NCBI GenBank assembly: GCA_026125895.1 | Contig: JAHCKG010000003.1 | Span: forward strand, 124,001 to 188,000 | Length of the DNA stretch: 64,000 bases | Direction of reading: 5' to 3' | DNA from: Pseudolabrys sp. | Lineage (GTDB): Bacteria > Pseudomonadota > Alphaproteobacteria > Rhizobiales > Xanthobacteraceae | Part shown: positions 18,352 to 26,800 of the stretch, one piece after another | Numbering within the stretch: position 1 is the first letter of the stretch | Layout of the letters: the number at the start of each line of letters is the position of its first letter | Translations under genes and position numbers: made by a program | The notes under the pieces: generated by a model | Seen by the model: the letters and a program-made list of their open reading frames with translations, nothing else | The model's database searches: none | What the model was told of the DNA's origin: nothing

Positions 18352-19109
18352 ACCGGCGGCTGATCGCGTGGTCCGTGCTGTCGCTCGCGGGCATTGCGGT
18401 CTTCCTCGCGCTCGGCATCTGGCAGGTCGAGCGGCGCGCCTGGAAACTCGATCTCATCGCCACGGTCGATCGCCGCATCCACGCCGCGCCGGTGGCGATG
18501 CCGGGGCCGCAGGAGTGGCCGTCGATCAATGCGCGCGACGACGCCTATCGGCACGTGCGCTTGCGCGGCCGCTTCATCGCCCACAAGGACACGCTGGTGA
18601 AGGCCGTGACGGCGCTCGGCGGCGGCTATTGGGTGCTGACGCCGCTCGAGACCGTGGGCGGCGCGATCGTTTTTATCAATCGGGGCTTCGTTTCCGCCGA
18701 TCGCCGCGGCTACATGCGCCTGCCACCCGGCGAGGTTGACGTCGCCGGGCTGCTGCGCGTGACGGAACCCGGCGGCGCCTTCCTGCGCTCGAACGACCCG
18801 GGGGCCGACCGCTGGTTCTCCCGGGACGTGCAGGCCATCGCCAAAGCGCGCAATCTGACCGGGGCGGCGCCGTTTTTCATCGACGCCGACGCCAGTTTCG
18901 AGGGGCCCGGTGAGCCGGTCGGGGGCCTGACGGTCGTCTCGTTTCCGAACAACCATCTGGTCTATGCACTGACCTGGTTCGGCCTTGCCGCGATGCTGGG
19001 CGGATGGACGTGCTATCTGGCAAAGGAAGAGTGGCGATCGAGAAAAAACCGCCTAGATGGCAGTGGTAGACCTGTTGTTCTAGCGGATTTGTCAGGCCGC
19101 CTGCCCTGA
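18348..19109 (+). CDS. SURF1-family oxidase assembly protein
   Basis: 253 residues from a GTG that overlaps the cyoD stop (GTGA). Two transmembrane helices flank a periplasmic loop, the SURF1 topology: an N-terminal helix ending LGIWQVERRAWKLDLI, GGGYWVLTPLET and VFINRGFV in the loop, and a C-terminal helix HLVYALTWFGLAAMLGGWTCY. SURF1 proteins assist haem insertion and maturation of haem-copper oxidases; placement behind cyoABCD suggests service to this quinol oxidase. Confidence 0.9.
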   Translation: MNRRLIAWSVLSLAGIAVFLALGIWQVERRAWKLDLIATVDRRIHAAPVAMPGPQEWPSINARDDAYRHVRLRGRFIAHKDTLVKAVTALGGGYWVLTPLETVGGAIVFINRGFVSADRRGYMRLPPGEVDVAGLLRVTEPGGAFLRSNDPGADRWFSRDVQAIAKARNLTGAAPFFIDADASFEGPGEPVGGLTVVSFPNNHLVYALTWFGLAAMLGGWTCYLAKEEWRSRKNRLDGSGRPVVLADLSGRLP

Positions 19110-19114
19110 GCGCG

Positions 19115-20476
19115 GTGCCTTGGATGCTCGACCGGACGTCAAGCGCGATGCCCCATGCTACTGCCGCAACCGTGGCAGCACAGCGCCGCGTCGGCGCTGC
19201 CGCCGAGGCGACGACGAACCGCAAGAATATGGCGCTGCTGGTGCAACTCCGCTGGACCGCGGTGCTCGGCCAGGTCGCGACCATCGGCTTCGTCCACCAC
19301 GTGCTCGATATTCCGCTGCCGCTAGCGCCGATGCTCGGGGTGGTCGGCGGGCTGGTGCTGCTCAACATGGCGAGCATCCTCCGCATCACCCGGCGCGAGG
19401 ATGTCAGCAATCACGAGCTCTTTATCGCCATGACATTCGACGTCGCGGCGCTCACGGCGCAGCTCTACTGGAGCGGCGGCGCGACCAATCCTTTCACCTC
19501 GCTTTATCTCCTGCAGGTGATGCTCGGCGCCGTATTGCTCAATTCGCGGTCGACCTGGTCGCTGGTTGCGCTCACTTGCGCGTGTCTCGCCGGCCTCGTC
19601 ATTTCCCATCGGCCGCTCGATCTGGAAAGCTTCGGCGCGGAGCACGCGTTCCGTCTTTACACGATCGGCATGTTTATCGGCTTCGTGCTGGACGCGGTCC
19701 TCGTCGTCGTGTTCGTCACGCGCATTAACAGGAACGTGCGCGAGCGCGATGCGCGGCTGGCAGGTCTGCGGCAGCACGCGGCCGAGGAAGAGCATATCGT
19801 GCGCATGGGGTTGCTCGCCTCCGGCGCCGCGCATGAACTCGGTACGCCGCTCGGTTCGATGTCCGTGATCGTCAGCGACTGGCGGCGCATGCCGGCGCTG
19901 ACGTCTGATCCCGACATTGCGGAGGACATCAGTGAGATGGAAGCCTCGCTGCGCCGCTGCAAAAGCATCGTGACGGGCATCCTGCTGTCGGCCGGCGAAA
20001 CGCGCGGCGAGGGGTCGGCGCCGACCTCGGTCAACGCTTTCCTTTCCGAGCTGGTTGACGAATGGCGGGCCGCGCGGACCGAACCGACGCTGGCCTATGA
20101 CAACCGCTTCGGCGAAGACGTCGCCATCGTGTCCGACGCCGTGCTCAAGCAGGCGGTCTTCAATCTTCTCGACAATGCTATCGAGGCATCGCCGCGCGGC
20201 ATCGAACTCGTTGCCGCGCGCGACGGCGACACGCTGGTCCTCAACGTCAACGACGAGGGCGCAGGGTTTCCTCAGGAGACGCTCGCCGATCTCGGCAAGC
20301 CATACAATTCCAGCAAGGGCCGGCCGGGCGGCGGGCTCGGGCTGTTTCTCGTGGTCAATGTCGTGCGCAAGCTCGGCGGCGAGGTCCTGGTGCGCAACCA
20401 GTCCGGCGGCGGCGCCACGGTGACCGTGACCTTGCCGCTGAAGGCCCTCGAGATCGGAGGCGGCCGTGGAATGTGA
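19115..20476 (+). CDS. RegB/PrrB/ActS-type redox-sensing histidine kinase
   Basis: About 450 residues. Six hydrophobic spans precede the kinase core. The segment GGATNPFTSLYLL (121-133) matches the GGxxNPF quinone-site signature of RegB. The phospho-acceptor His240 sits in LLASGAAHELGTPLGSMSV, the RegB-type H box. Cys282 in LRRCKSIVTGIL lies where RegB carries its redox-active Cys (about 40 residues after the His). HATPase motifs are NLLDNAIEASP, NDEGAGFP and GGGLGLFLVVNVV. Start is uncertain (GTG 19115, ATG 19124 or ATG 19148). It overlaps the regulator gene by 11 bases. Confidence 0.88.
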   Translation: MPWMLDRTSSAMPHATAATVAAQRRVGAAAEATTNRKNMALLVQLRWTAVLGQVATIGFVHHVLDIPLPLAPMLGVVGGLVLLNMASILRITRREDVSNHELFIAMTFDVAALTAQLYWSGGATNPFTSLYLLQVMLGAVLLNSRSTWSLVALTCACLAGLVISHRPLDLESFGAEHAFRLYTIGMFIGFVLDAVLVVVFVTRINRNVRERDARLAGLRQHAAEEEHIVRMGLLASGAAHELGTPLGSMSVIVSDWRRMPALTSDPDIAEDISEMEASLRRCKSIVTGILLSAGETRGEGSAPTSVNAFLSELVDEWRAARTEPTLAYDNRFGEDVAIVSDAVLKQAVFNLLDNAIEASPRGIELVAARDGDTLVLNVNDEGAGFPQETLADLGKPYNSSKGRPGGGLGLFLVVNVVRKLGGEVLVRNQSGGGATVTVTLPLKALEIGGGRGM

Positions 20477-20999
20477 TCGCCTTCTGGTCGTCGTCGAGGA
20501 CGACGAGGGCTTTGCCCGCACCCTGCGGCGTTCGTTCGAACGGCGCGGCTATACCGTGGTCATGGCGACCGGCCGTGACGATCTCCAGGAACTGCTTAAG
20601 GATCGATCGCCGGGTTACGCCGTGGTCGATCTCAAGCTGGCGAGCGCCTCCGGTCTTGCCTGTGTCGAAGCCCTGCACCGCTTCAACTCGGATATGTTGA
20701 TTGTGGTGTTGACCGGCTTCGCCAGCATCACGACAGCGGTTGAGGCGATCAAGCTCGGCGCCTGTCATTATCTCGCCAAGCCCTCGAGCACCGACGATAT
20801 CGAGGCGGCCTTTCACAAGGCTGCCGGCAATGCCGACGTTGCGTTGGTGGAACGGCCGACCTCCATCAAGACGCTGGAGTGGGAGCACATCCACCAGACG
20901 CTGGTCGATACCGATTTCAACATATCGGAAACAGCCCGCCGTCTCGGCATGCATCGCCGGACTCTGGCCCGCAAGCTGGAAAAGCGTCCGGTCAGATAG
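20466..20999 (+). CDS. RegA/PrrA/ActR-type response regulator
   Basis: 177 residues from a GTG with a good GGAGG at 20456-20460. Receiver: acidic triad in VVEDDEG, phospho-acceptor Asp55 in YAVVDLKLASASGL, then IVVLTGFASITTAVEAIKLGACHYLAKP. The C-terminus is the compact Fis-like helix-turn-helix typical of RegA: WEHIHQTLVDTDFNISETAR, then LGMHRRTLARKL. It partners the upstream kinase. Its last eight bases overlap the convergent polymerase gene. Confidence 0.9.
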   Translation: MECDRLLVVVEDDEGFARTLRRSFERRGYTVVMATGRDDLQELLKDRSPGYAVVDLKLASASGLACVEALHRFNSDMLIVVLTGFASITTAVEAIKLGACHYLAKPSSTDDIEAAFHKAAGNADVALVERPTSIKTLEWEHIHQTLVDTDFNISETARRLGMHRRTLARKLEKRPVR

Positions 21000-22278
21000 C
21001 GCGCCGCGCGCTTCGGATGCGGACGCCTGCGGCGGCGACGGTCGACAGCACGCCGGTGAGGAACCACAGCAGAGCGCCAGTCTTGATCGTATAGGGCGAG
21101 TTGCTGATGCAGAGCAGGAAGGCGACATAGGCCGCCGCCAGATCGCGGAAGACATAGAAGTAGCGGCTGCGCCCCTCGGTCGATAGCAGCATCGTCCAGA
21201 ACAACGCGATGCCGATGAGGCCGATCGAGGCGACCGAATAGGCATAGCCGGAGTCGGCCATCATGAATTCCGGCGCGCGCAGGCCGAACCAGTTGAGCAC
21301 ATCGAAGCGACTGAGGATCTCGCCGGACATGATGATGCGGCCGATGAAGCCGTTGCTGATGCCGAATTGTTGCGACAGGATGTCAGGCATGAAGACGATG
21401 GTGAGCAGGCCTATGGCCGGCGCCACTGCGACCATCACAAGCCGGATGGCCGACGGCACCAGCGACACCGCCAGCGCGATCGAGCAAAAATAGGCGCCGA
21501 AGCGGCTGTCCGACATGACAATGGCGAAGGCGGCGGCCGCGAACAGGCCCCAGAACAGCCGTCGCTCCATCTGCGACCGGATCAGCGCCCAGATAAAGAC
21601 GATGATGCCGAAATTGCCGGCCGACACCGGCTCGAGGAAGATCGACGAAACGCGGTGGTTGCCGAGGAAGGGCAGAAGGTTGCGGCCGCCGCCGGCGCCC
21701 TCAGGCCGCATGCCGGACACGAACAGGCTTGACGATTGTGACGCCTGCGACAAGTCCATTGTGCCGCGCTCGACGTAGAAGCTCGCGATGTTGCAGAACC
21801 GCGTGAACAGGTCCGGGAGGAAATATTCGAACAGGCCGACCCCGACCACCAGCAGCGCGACGACGCGGACGATGCGGTCCGCCATCCTTAAATCGGGTGT
21901 GCTGGTGCCGAGAATGAAGAACGTGATCGGGATGAGCAGGTCGCGGATCGGCTTCACGTCGGCGCTGCCGGTGAGCAACAGCCGTCCCGCTGCCAATGTC
22001 ACCAGATAGAGAACGGCGCCGGCGATGACGAGCAACTGGGTGTAAGTGAGCCGCTGGTAGGTATAGAGCAGCACCGCCGAGATGATCATCAGCTCGCAGG
22101 CGATCGCCGCCGCGGAGCCGACACTGCTGACATTGGTATTGACGAGGCACAGAAAGAAATTGAACGCGGTCGCGCCGACCACGGCAATGACCGGCGGCTG
22201 CAGCCAGAACGGCTGCCGCGCCGCCAGCACCCGTTGGCGCAGGCCATCCCGAGGAAAGTGCGCGCCGGCCGTCGTCAT
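20992..22278 (-). CDS. O-antigen ligase / Wzy-like polysaccharide polymerase
   Basis: 428 residues with roughly 11-12 membrane spans and a long periplasmic loop (about residues 175-225) containing SMRPEG-type and NHRVSSIFLEPVSAGNFG segments. The Arg-Glu pattern SSIFLEPVSAGNFG followed by a span is typical of the Wzy/WaaL/ExoQ superfamily. The ATG at 22278 overlaps the stop of the upstream glycosyl hydrolase gene (ATGA), so the two are co-translated. Proposed role: polymerising lipid-linked repeat units at the periplasmic face. Confidence 0.7.
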   Translation of the reverse strand: MTTAGAHFPRDGLRQRVLAARQPFWLQPPVIAVVGATAFNFFLCLVNTNVSSVGSAAAIACELMIISAVLLYTYQRLTYTQLLVIAGAVLYLVTLAAGRLLLTGSADVKPIRDLLIPITFFILGTSTPDLRMADRIVRVVALLVVGVGLFEYFLPDLFTRFCNIASFYVERGTMDLSQASQSSSLFVSGMRPEGAGGGRNLLPFLGNHRVSSIFLEPVSAGNFGIIVFIWALIRSQMERRLFWGLFAAAAFAIVMSDSRFGAYFCSIALAVSLVPSAIRLVMVAVAPAIGLLTIVFMPDILSQQFGISNGFIGRIIMSGEILSRFDVLNWFGLRAPEFMMADSGYAYSVASIGLIGIALFWTMLLSTEGRSRYFYVFRDLAAAYVAFLLCISNSPYTIKTGALLWFLTGVLSTVAAAGVRIRSARRAI

Positions 22279-23372
22279 TTCTGCGTGCCCAATCCCGTGC
22301 TTTCCGCGGGCGCCGACAGATGTCGCAGCAGCACCGACATCTGCGGGCGGTCCTGGCCGTTCACCGGCTGCACGCTGGTGAAGTAGCTCGGTGGCCAGGC
22401 GCCGGCGGCCCAATAGGTCCAGCCCATCCAGACGTCGCGATTGTCGTCCATGAACTTGAGCATGGCGTCGAGCGCGGCGAGGCAGGTCGGGTCGCTCCCG
22501 GCCCCGAACTCACCGAGGAAACCCTTCTTGTTGTTCTGGCGCAGCCAGTCGGTCACGCTCTTCAATGTCGTGATCCCGACAGTCTCGTTCTTGCATTCGG
22601 GGTGGGTGCCCGAATAGTTGGAGTCGAGATACTGGTGCAGCTCGTAGACGAAGTTGTTGGCTGGATCGACGATGTTCTTCATCGCCGTGGCATTCGAGGT
22701 GCCATAGCTGGTGCTCGCCCAGCTATGCGCGCCGGTCCAGGCGTTGCCGGGAACGAAGACGGTGTTTTGCGCGCCGGTTTGCCGGATGGCCGCAATGGCG
22801 CGGTTGGCGGCGTCAAGCCAGCTCTCGGTCGGCAGTCCTTTCGGCTCATTCATCAGGCCGAAGCCGACCTTGCCGTTGCTCTTGAAGGCTTCCGCCAGCC
22901 GCTGCCACAGGCCGGCGAGCGCATCGGCGGGCACGGCGACGCTGCCGATCACCTGTTGCCGATAATATGCGTAGTTGTGAACGTCGAGCACGACGTAGAG
23001 GCCCTTGCCGGTCGCGTACTGCACGACGGAACTCAGACGCTGCAATTCGGCCGCGTCGAGCGGGCCGTTCAGTTGCGGCTGCATGCGCTCCCAGAGGAAC
23101 GGCACGCGAATGGTGTTGAGGCCTTTGCCGGCAACATAGTCGATCGTCGCCCGTGGTGGGTAGAAGTAGTCCGTGCCGGCGACGCCGGGAATCTTGCGGC
23201 CGTTGAACTCAGCGCCGGCGATGTTCAGACCGGTGAGATGCGCCGGCTGGCTGCGCGCTGCGTCCAGCGTCAGCGAACAGAATGCGAGCATCGAAGCCAC
23301 CAGCAGTGTCAACGACGACAAGCCCTGCGGAGTTTTTGAGCAGAGCGAAAGGCGATGGCGCTTCGATGGCAA
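22275..23372 (-). CDS. exported GH5-family glycoside hydrolase (cellulase-like)
   Basis: 365 residues from a TTG with an ideal GGAGG (23380-23384) seven bases upstream. A signal peptide follows (SLTLLVASMLAFCSLTLDAARSQ region). GH5 landmarks: RVPFLWERMQP, VVLDVHNYAYYR, the acid/base Glu in FGLMNEPKGLP, HQYLDSNYSGTH, and the nucleophile Glu in KGFLGEFGAG, ending WMGWTYWAAG. It probably trims a beta-linked polysaccharide in the periplasm or outside. Its stop overlaps the start of the polymerase gene, pointing to a role in processing the same polymer. The longer frame to 23495 lacks a signal peptide at its start. Confidence 0.85.
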   Translation of the reverse strand: MPSKRHRLSLCSKTPQGLSSLTLLVASMLAFCSLTLDAARSQPAHLTGLNIAGAEFNGRKIPGVAGTDYFYPPRATIDYVAGKGLNTIRVPFLWERMQPQLNGPLDAAELQRLSSVVQYATGKGLYVVLDVHNYAYYRQQVIGSVAVPADALAGLWQRLAEAFKSNGKVGFGLMNEPKGLPTESWLDAANRAIAAIRQTGAQNTVFVPGNAWTGAHSWASTSYGTSNATAMKNIVDPANNFVYELHQYLDSNYSGTHPECKNETVGITTLKSVTDWLRQNNKKGFLGEFGAGSDPTCLAALDAMLKFMDDNRDVWMGWTYWAAGAWPPSYFTSVQPVNGQDRPQMSVLLRHLSAPAESTGLGTQK

Positions 23373-23379
23373 TTCGTCG

Positions 23380-23384
23380 CCTCC
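23380..23384 (-). promoter_or_regulatory. Shine-Dalgarno setting a TTG start for the GH5 gene
   Basis: Minus-strand GGAGG, seven bases before TTG at 23372-23370. No ATG nearby gives both a ribosome site and a full signal peptide, so this site decides the start. Confidence 0.6.
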
Positions 23385-23616
23385 ATCCGTGTCAAAAACT
23401 GTGCAGGTTTCGTGAGAACGAGGGTCTCGCGCAATCGCGAGGCGACTGAACAAAAGCAGGCGTTCACGATGAGGCTGCAAGCAGCGCGTGGTCATTCGAA
23501 GACGAGAAAGTGACCGAAGCGCGGCATCGCTTCAGACTTAAGAATGGCGACTGTGCTGCAACGGATTCGCACGCGCCGCGTTGCATCCTGTTGTGCCACG
23601 GGAAGCTTGAACACAC

Positions 23617-25485
23617 ATGCAGATCGTACACGTCGTGCGGCAGTTCCATCCATCTGTCGGCGGGCTGGAGAACGTTGTCGCGCAACTCGCCTTTGCGCAG
23701 TATGGCAAAGGACACGACGTCCGCGTCGTGACGCTCGATCGCATCTTCAACGCGTCAGGGGCGGCGAAGTTGCCGAAATGGGAGCGCATCGGCGATATCG
23801 AGGTCGTCCGCGTTCCGTATGTCGGTTCGACGCGTTACCCCATCGCTCCGTCGGTTATCCGACATATCCGTCACGCGGATATCGTCCACGTCCACGGCAT
23901 CGACTTCATCTTCGACTATCTCGCCTGGACTGCACCGCTCCATCGCCGCAAACTCGTGGTGTCCACTCACGGTGGATTCTTTCATACGTCCTTCGCGGCG
24001 CGATTGAAGAAAGTCTACTTCAACGTGGTGACGCGCGCTTCGCTGCGCTGGTACGCCGGCGTTGCCTGCGTGAGCGCGGCGGACGAGGCGATGTTCAGGA
24101 AGGTGAGGACGCGGGGCGCCTGTCTGATCGAGAACGGCGTCGATGTCGATAAATTCGCCGACGCTGGCGCCAAGGCACCGACGAAGTCACTGCTGGCGAT
24201 GGGGCGGCTTTCCAGCAACAAGCGCATCGATCAGGTCCTGGCCTTCCTGGCGGCGTTACGTCGTTGTGATCCGGAGTGGTCGCTGACGATCGCCGGGCGG
24301 CCTTACGACATTTCCATCGATGACCTGCACGGCTATGTCCGCCACCTCGGCCTTGCCGGCCATGTCCGCATCGTCGACAGCCCGAGCAATGACGATCTCC
24401 GCGGCTTGATGGCCGATGCCTCGGTGTTCATCTGCGCGTCGTCCTACGAGGGTTTCGGCCTAGTGGCGATCGAGGCGATGTCGGCCGGTTTGTGGCCGGT
24501 CCTGAGCGGCATTCCGCCCTTCCGGCATCTCGCCGAACAGACCGGGATTGGATCGATCGTCAATTTCGACAATGTCGATGCCGCGGCGCTGGCTTTCCTT
24601 GGCGTATGGGAGCGGGTCTCGATGCACTACGATCAGGCGCGTTATGCGGCGATGAAGGCGGCGGCGGGCTATCGGTGGGAACTGGCGGGGGAGAAATACG
24701 AGGCGTTGTACGATTCCGCGCTCGGCAAGAAGAGCCGCACCATTCTCGATGTGCCGATCCTGGCCAAGACGTCGGCCGAGGCGGTGGAGCTGCTCGACCG
24801 GGAATTCGCCGCCGGGCGCGGCGGCATTGTGGTCTTCGCCAACGCCCATACGCTCAACGCCACGGTCTCCGATCGGCGGGTTCAGTCGATCCTGCAGCGG
24901 TCGATCGTGTTCAACGACGGCGTCGGCGTCGACATCGCCAGCCGCCTGCTGTTCGGCAAGCCGTTTCCGGACAACCTGAACGGCACCGATTTCATTCCGC
25001 ATTACCTGCGCGCCACCGCGCATGTTTATCGCATCTACCTCGTCGGTGGCATGCCTGGCGTCGCCCAGCGTGCGGCGGCGCGGCTGTCGGCGATGGCGCC
25101 GCAGCACAAGTTCGTCGGCGTCTGCCATGGCTTCGTACCGCGCGAGCACATGGATGAGCTGATCGGCGATATCCGACGCTCCCGCGCCGATATCGTTCTG
25201 GTGGCGATGGGCAACCCGCAGCAGGAAACCTGGCTCAACGATCGTCTGCGCGAGACCGGCTGCCGGCTCGGCTTCGGCGTCGGCGGTCTGTTCGACTTCA
25301 TGGCGGAAGTCGTGCCGCGGGCGCCGCAGTGGGTACGGACCGCGCGGCTGGAATGGGCGTTCCGCATGATGCAGCAGCCGAAGCGCTTGTGGCGGCGCTA
25401 TCTGGTGCAGATGCCGATCTTCCTGCTGCGCGTCGGGCGGCAGTGGGCGGCTGGCGAGCGCGTGTCGTCGGCGTCGCCGCAGTGA
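23617..25485 (+). CDS. bifunctional glycosyltransferase: GT4 domain fused to WecG/TagA/CpsF (GT26) domain
   Basis: 622 residues. Residues 1 to about 370 are a GT-B fold GT4 enzyme: QFHPSVGGLENVVAQLA near the start, RLSSNKRIDQVLAF in the donor domain, and the E-x7-E motif in SSYEGFGLVAIEAMSAG. Residues about 380-600 are a GT26 domain: VFANAHTLNATVSD, FNDGVGVDIASRL, NLNGTDFIPHYL, VGGMPGVAQ and AMGNPQQETWLNDRL. GT26 enzymes usually add the second sugar to an undecaprenyl-linked acceptor, so this single protein may add two successive sugars of the repeat unit. ATG at 23617. Its stop overlaps the next start (GTGA). Confidence 0.88.
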   Translation: MQIVHVVRQFHPSVGGLENVVAQLAFAQYGKGHDVRVVTLDRIFNASGAAKLPKWERIGDIEVVRVPYVGSTRYPIAPSVIRHIRHADIVHVHGIDFIFDYLAWTAPLHRRKLVVSTHGGFFHTSFAARLKKVYFNVVTRASLRWYAGVACVSAADEAMFRKVRTRGACLIENGVDVDKFADAGAKAPTKSLLAMGRLSSNKRIDQVLAFLAALRRCDPEWSLTIAGRPYDISIDDLHGYVRHLGLAGHVRIVDSPSNDDLRGLMADASVFICASSYEGFGLVAIEAMSAGLWPVLSGIPPFRHLAEQTGIGSIVNFDNVDAAALAFLGVWERVSMHYDQARYAAMKAAAGYRWELAGEKYEALYDSALGKKSRTILDVPILAKTSAEAVELLDREFAAGRGGIVVFANAHTLNATVSDRRVQSILQRSIVFNDGVGVDIASRLLFGKPFPDNLNGTDFIPHYLRATAHVYRIYLVGGMPGVAQRAAARLSAMAPQHKFVGVCHGFVPREHMDELIGDIRRSRADIVLVAMGNPQQETWLNDRLRETGCRLGFGVGGLFDFMAEVVPRAPQWVRTARLEWAFRMMQQPKRLWRRYLVQMPIFLLRVGRQWAAGERVSSASPQ

Positions 25486-26795
25486 CGGTCGCTTCCGCCG
25501 ATACGCCGCCGAGCGGCTTGCGCGGCCAGCTTGGTCACGCCTGGCGCCTCGCGCAGCGCTGGAGGGGCCGCATCCTTTACGCCTTCCTCGATCAGGGACT
25601 TTACAGCACCACCAATTTCGTACTGACGGTGCTCTATGCCTGGTGGCTGCCGCTCGAGGATTTCGGCTGCTTTGTTGTGGTGTGGACCGCGGTGTTCTTC
25701 ATCGAGGCGGTGCAGAACTCGATGATCATCGATTCGTTGCCGGCCATTGTCAGCCATCGCGGCCGGCACAACCGCGGCCGCATCGATGTCGCGGGGTTCT
25801 GGGTGGTCTGCGTGTTCGGTGCGGTGAGTAGCGCGCTGTTGTTCCTCGCCGCCGCGGTGCTGTGGGCTTTGCACTCGGCCTATGCGCTGCCGGTGCTGGT
25901 GCTGGCCTTGGTCAATCCGCTGCAGCGCATGTATCTCTATTACCGTCGGCTCTGCTACATCCGCGACCGGCAAGGCGTCGCGGCTGCTGCTGCCGCGGCT
26001 TACAGCATAACCTTGCTGGCCGGCGCCGGCGCGTTGGCGTTCTTCAAGGTGATCTCCGTCGATGCGGTTCTCGCCTTGCCGGGTGCGGCGGCGTCGGCCG
26101 CCATCGCGACGATTGTCATTGCCGGTATCGGCCGGCTGACGCGTGTCCGCGCCGTCAATGTCAAATGGCTGACGATGCGCATCTGGAATTCGGGGCGCTG
26201 GCTGGCGCCGGCCGCGGTGGTGTCGTGGCTGATGAGCTGGGGCATCTTTCCATTGGTGGCGCTGTTCAGCGGCCCGGGCGCTGCCGGCGTCATCCGCGCC
26301 CTGCAAAATCTGCTGACGCCCATCGTGCAGTTCAATTCCGCGCTGAACCTCGCGCTCCTGCCGCGCGTGGCCGACAAGGTGGCCGATCACGGCAATGACT
26401 ATGCAAGGCGCTTTGCGCTTCGCGCCACCGCCGGCTTCGCCGCTCTCGTGCTGCTGTACTGCGGTGCGATTCTGGCGGCGGCCCCGATCCTGCTGCCGCT
26501 GCTCTACCACAAGCCGGAGATCGCGGCGTCGGAGGGCCTGCTGTGGCCGCTGTCCTTCGGCATTGTCTGGGAGGCGAGCCGCGTCGCGGCGTCGATGTCG
26601 CTTCTGGCGACGCGGCGCACGCGCGTCGTGCTGCTGTCGCGGCTGATCGCGCTCACGGTCTTTGCCGTTGGCGGCATGGCGCTGGGCTGGGCGGCAGGCT
26701 TGAGCGGCGTGCTGTGGGCCAATGCTATCGCCACCGCGACCGGCGCGTCGATCGTCATCGTCACCGCGCTGCGGCCACGTCCGGCGCCGGTGTAA
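25482..26795 (+). CDS. Wzx-like polysaccharide flippase (oligosaccharide exporter)
   Basis: 437 residues from a GTG overlapping the stop of the glycosyltransferase fusion. About 12-14 hydrophobic segments; the start DQGLYSTTNFVLTVLYAWWL resembles the first span of PST/MATE-fold exporters. Proposed to flip lipid-linked repeat units across the inner membrane. Assignment rests on topology, the N-terminal motif and the neighbourhood. It converges on the pyruvyltransferase gene with five bases between stops. Confidence 0.7.
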   Translation: MTVASADTPPSGLRGQLGHAWRLAQRWRGRILYAFLDQGLYSTTNFVLTVLYAWWLPLEDFGCFVVVWTAVFFIEAVQNSMIIDSLPAIVSHRGRHNRGRIDVAGFWVVCVFGAVSSALLFLAAAVLWALHSAYALPVLVLALVNPLQRMYLYYRRLCYIRDRQGVAAAAAAAYSITLLAGAGALAFFKVISVDAVLALPGAAASAAIATIVIAGIGRLTRVRAVNVKWLTMRIWNSGRWLAPAAVVSWLMSWGIFPLVALFSGPGAAGVIRALQNLLTPIVQFNSALNLALLPRVADKVADHGNDYARRFALRATAGFAALVLLYCGAILAAAPILLPLLYHKPEIAASEGLLWPLSFGIVWEASRVAASMSLLATRRTRVVLLSRLIALTVFAVGGMALGWAAGLSGVLWANAIATATGASIVIVTALRPRPAPV

Positions 26796-26800
26796 CGGCC

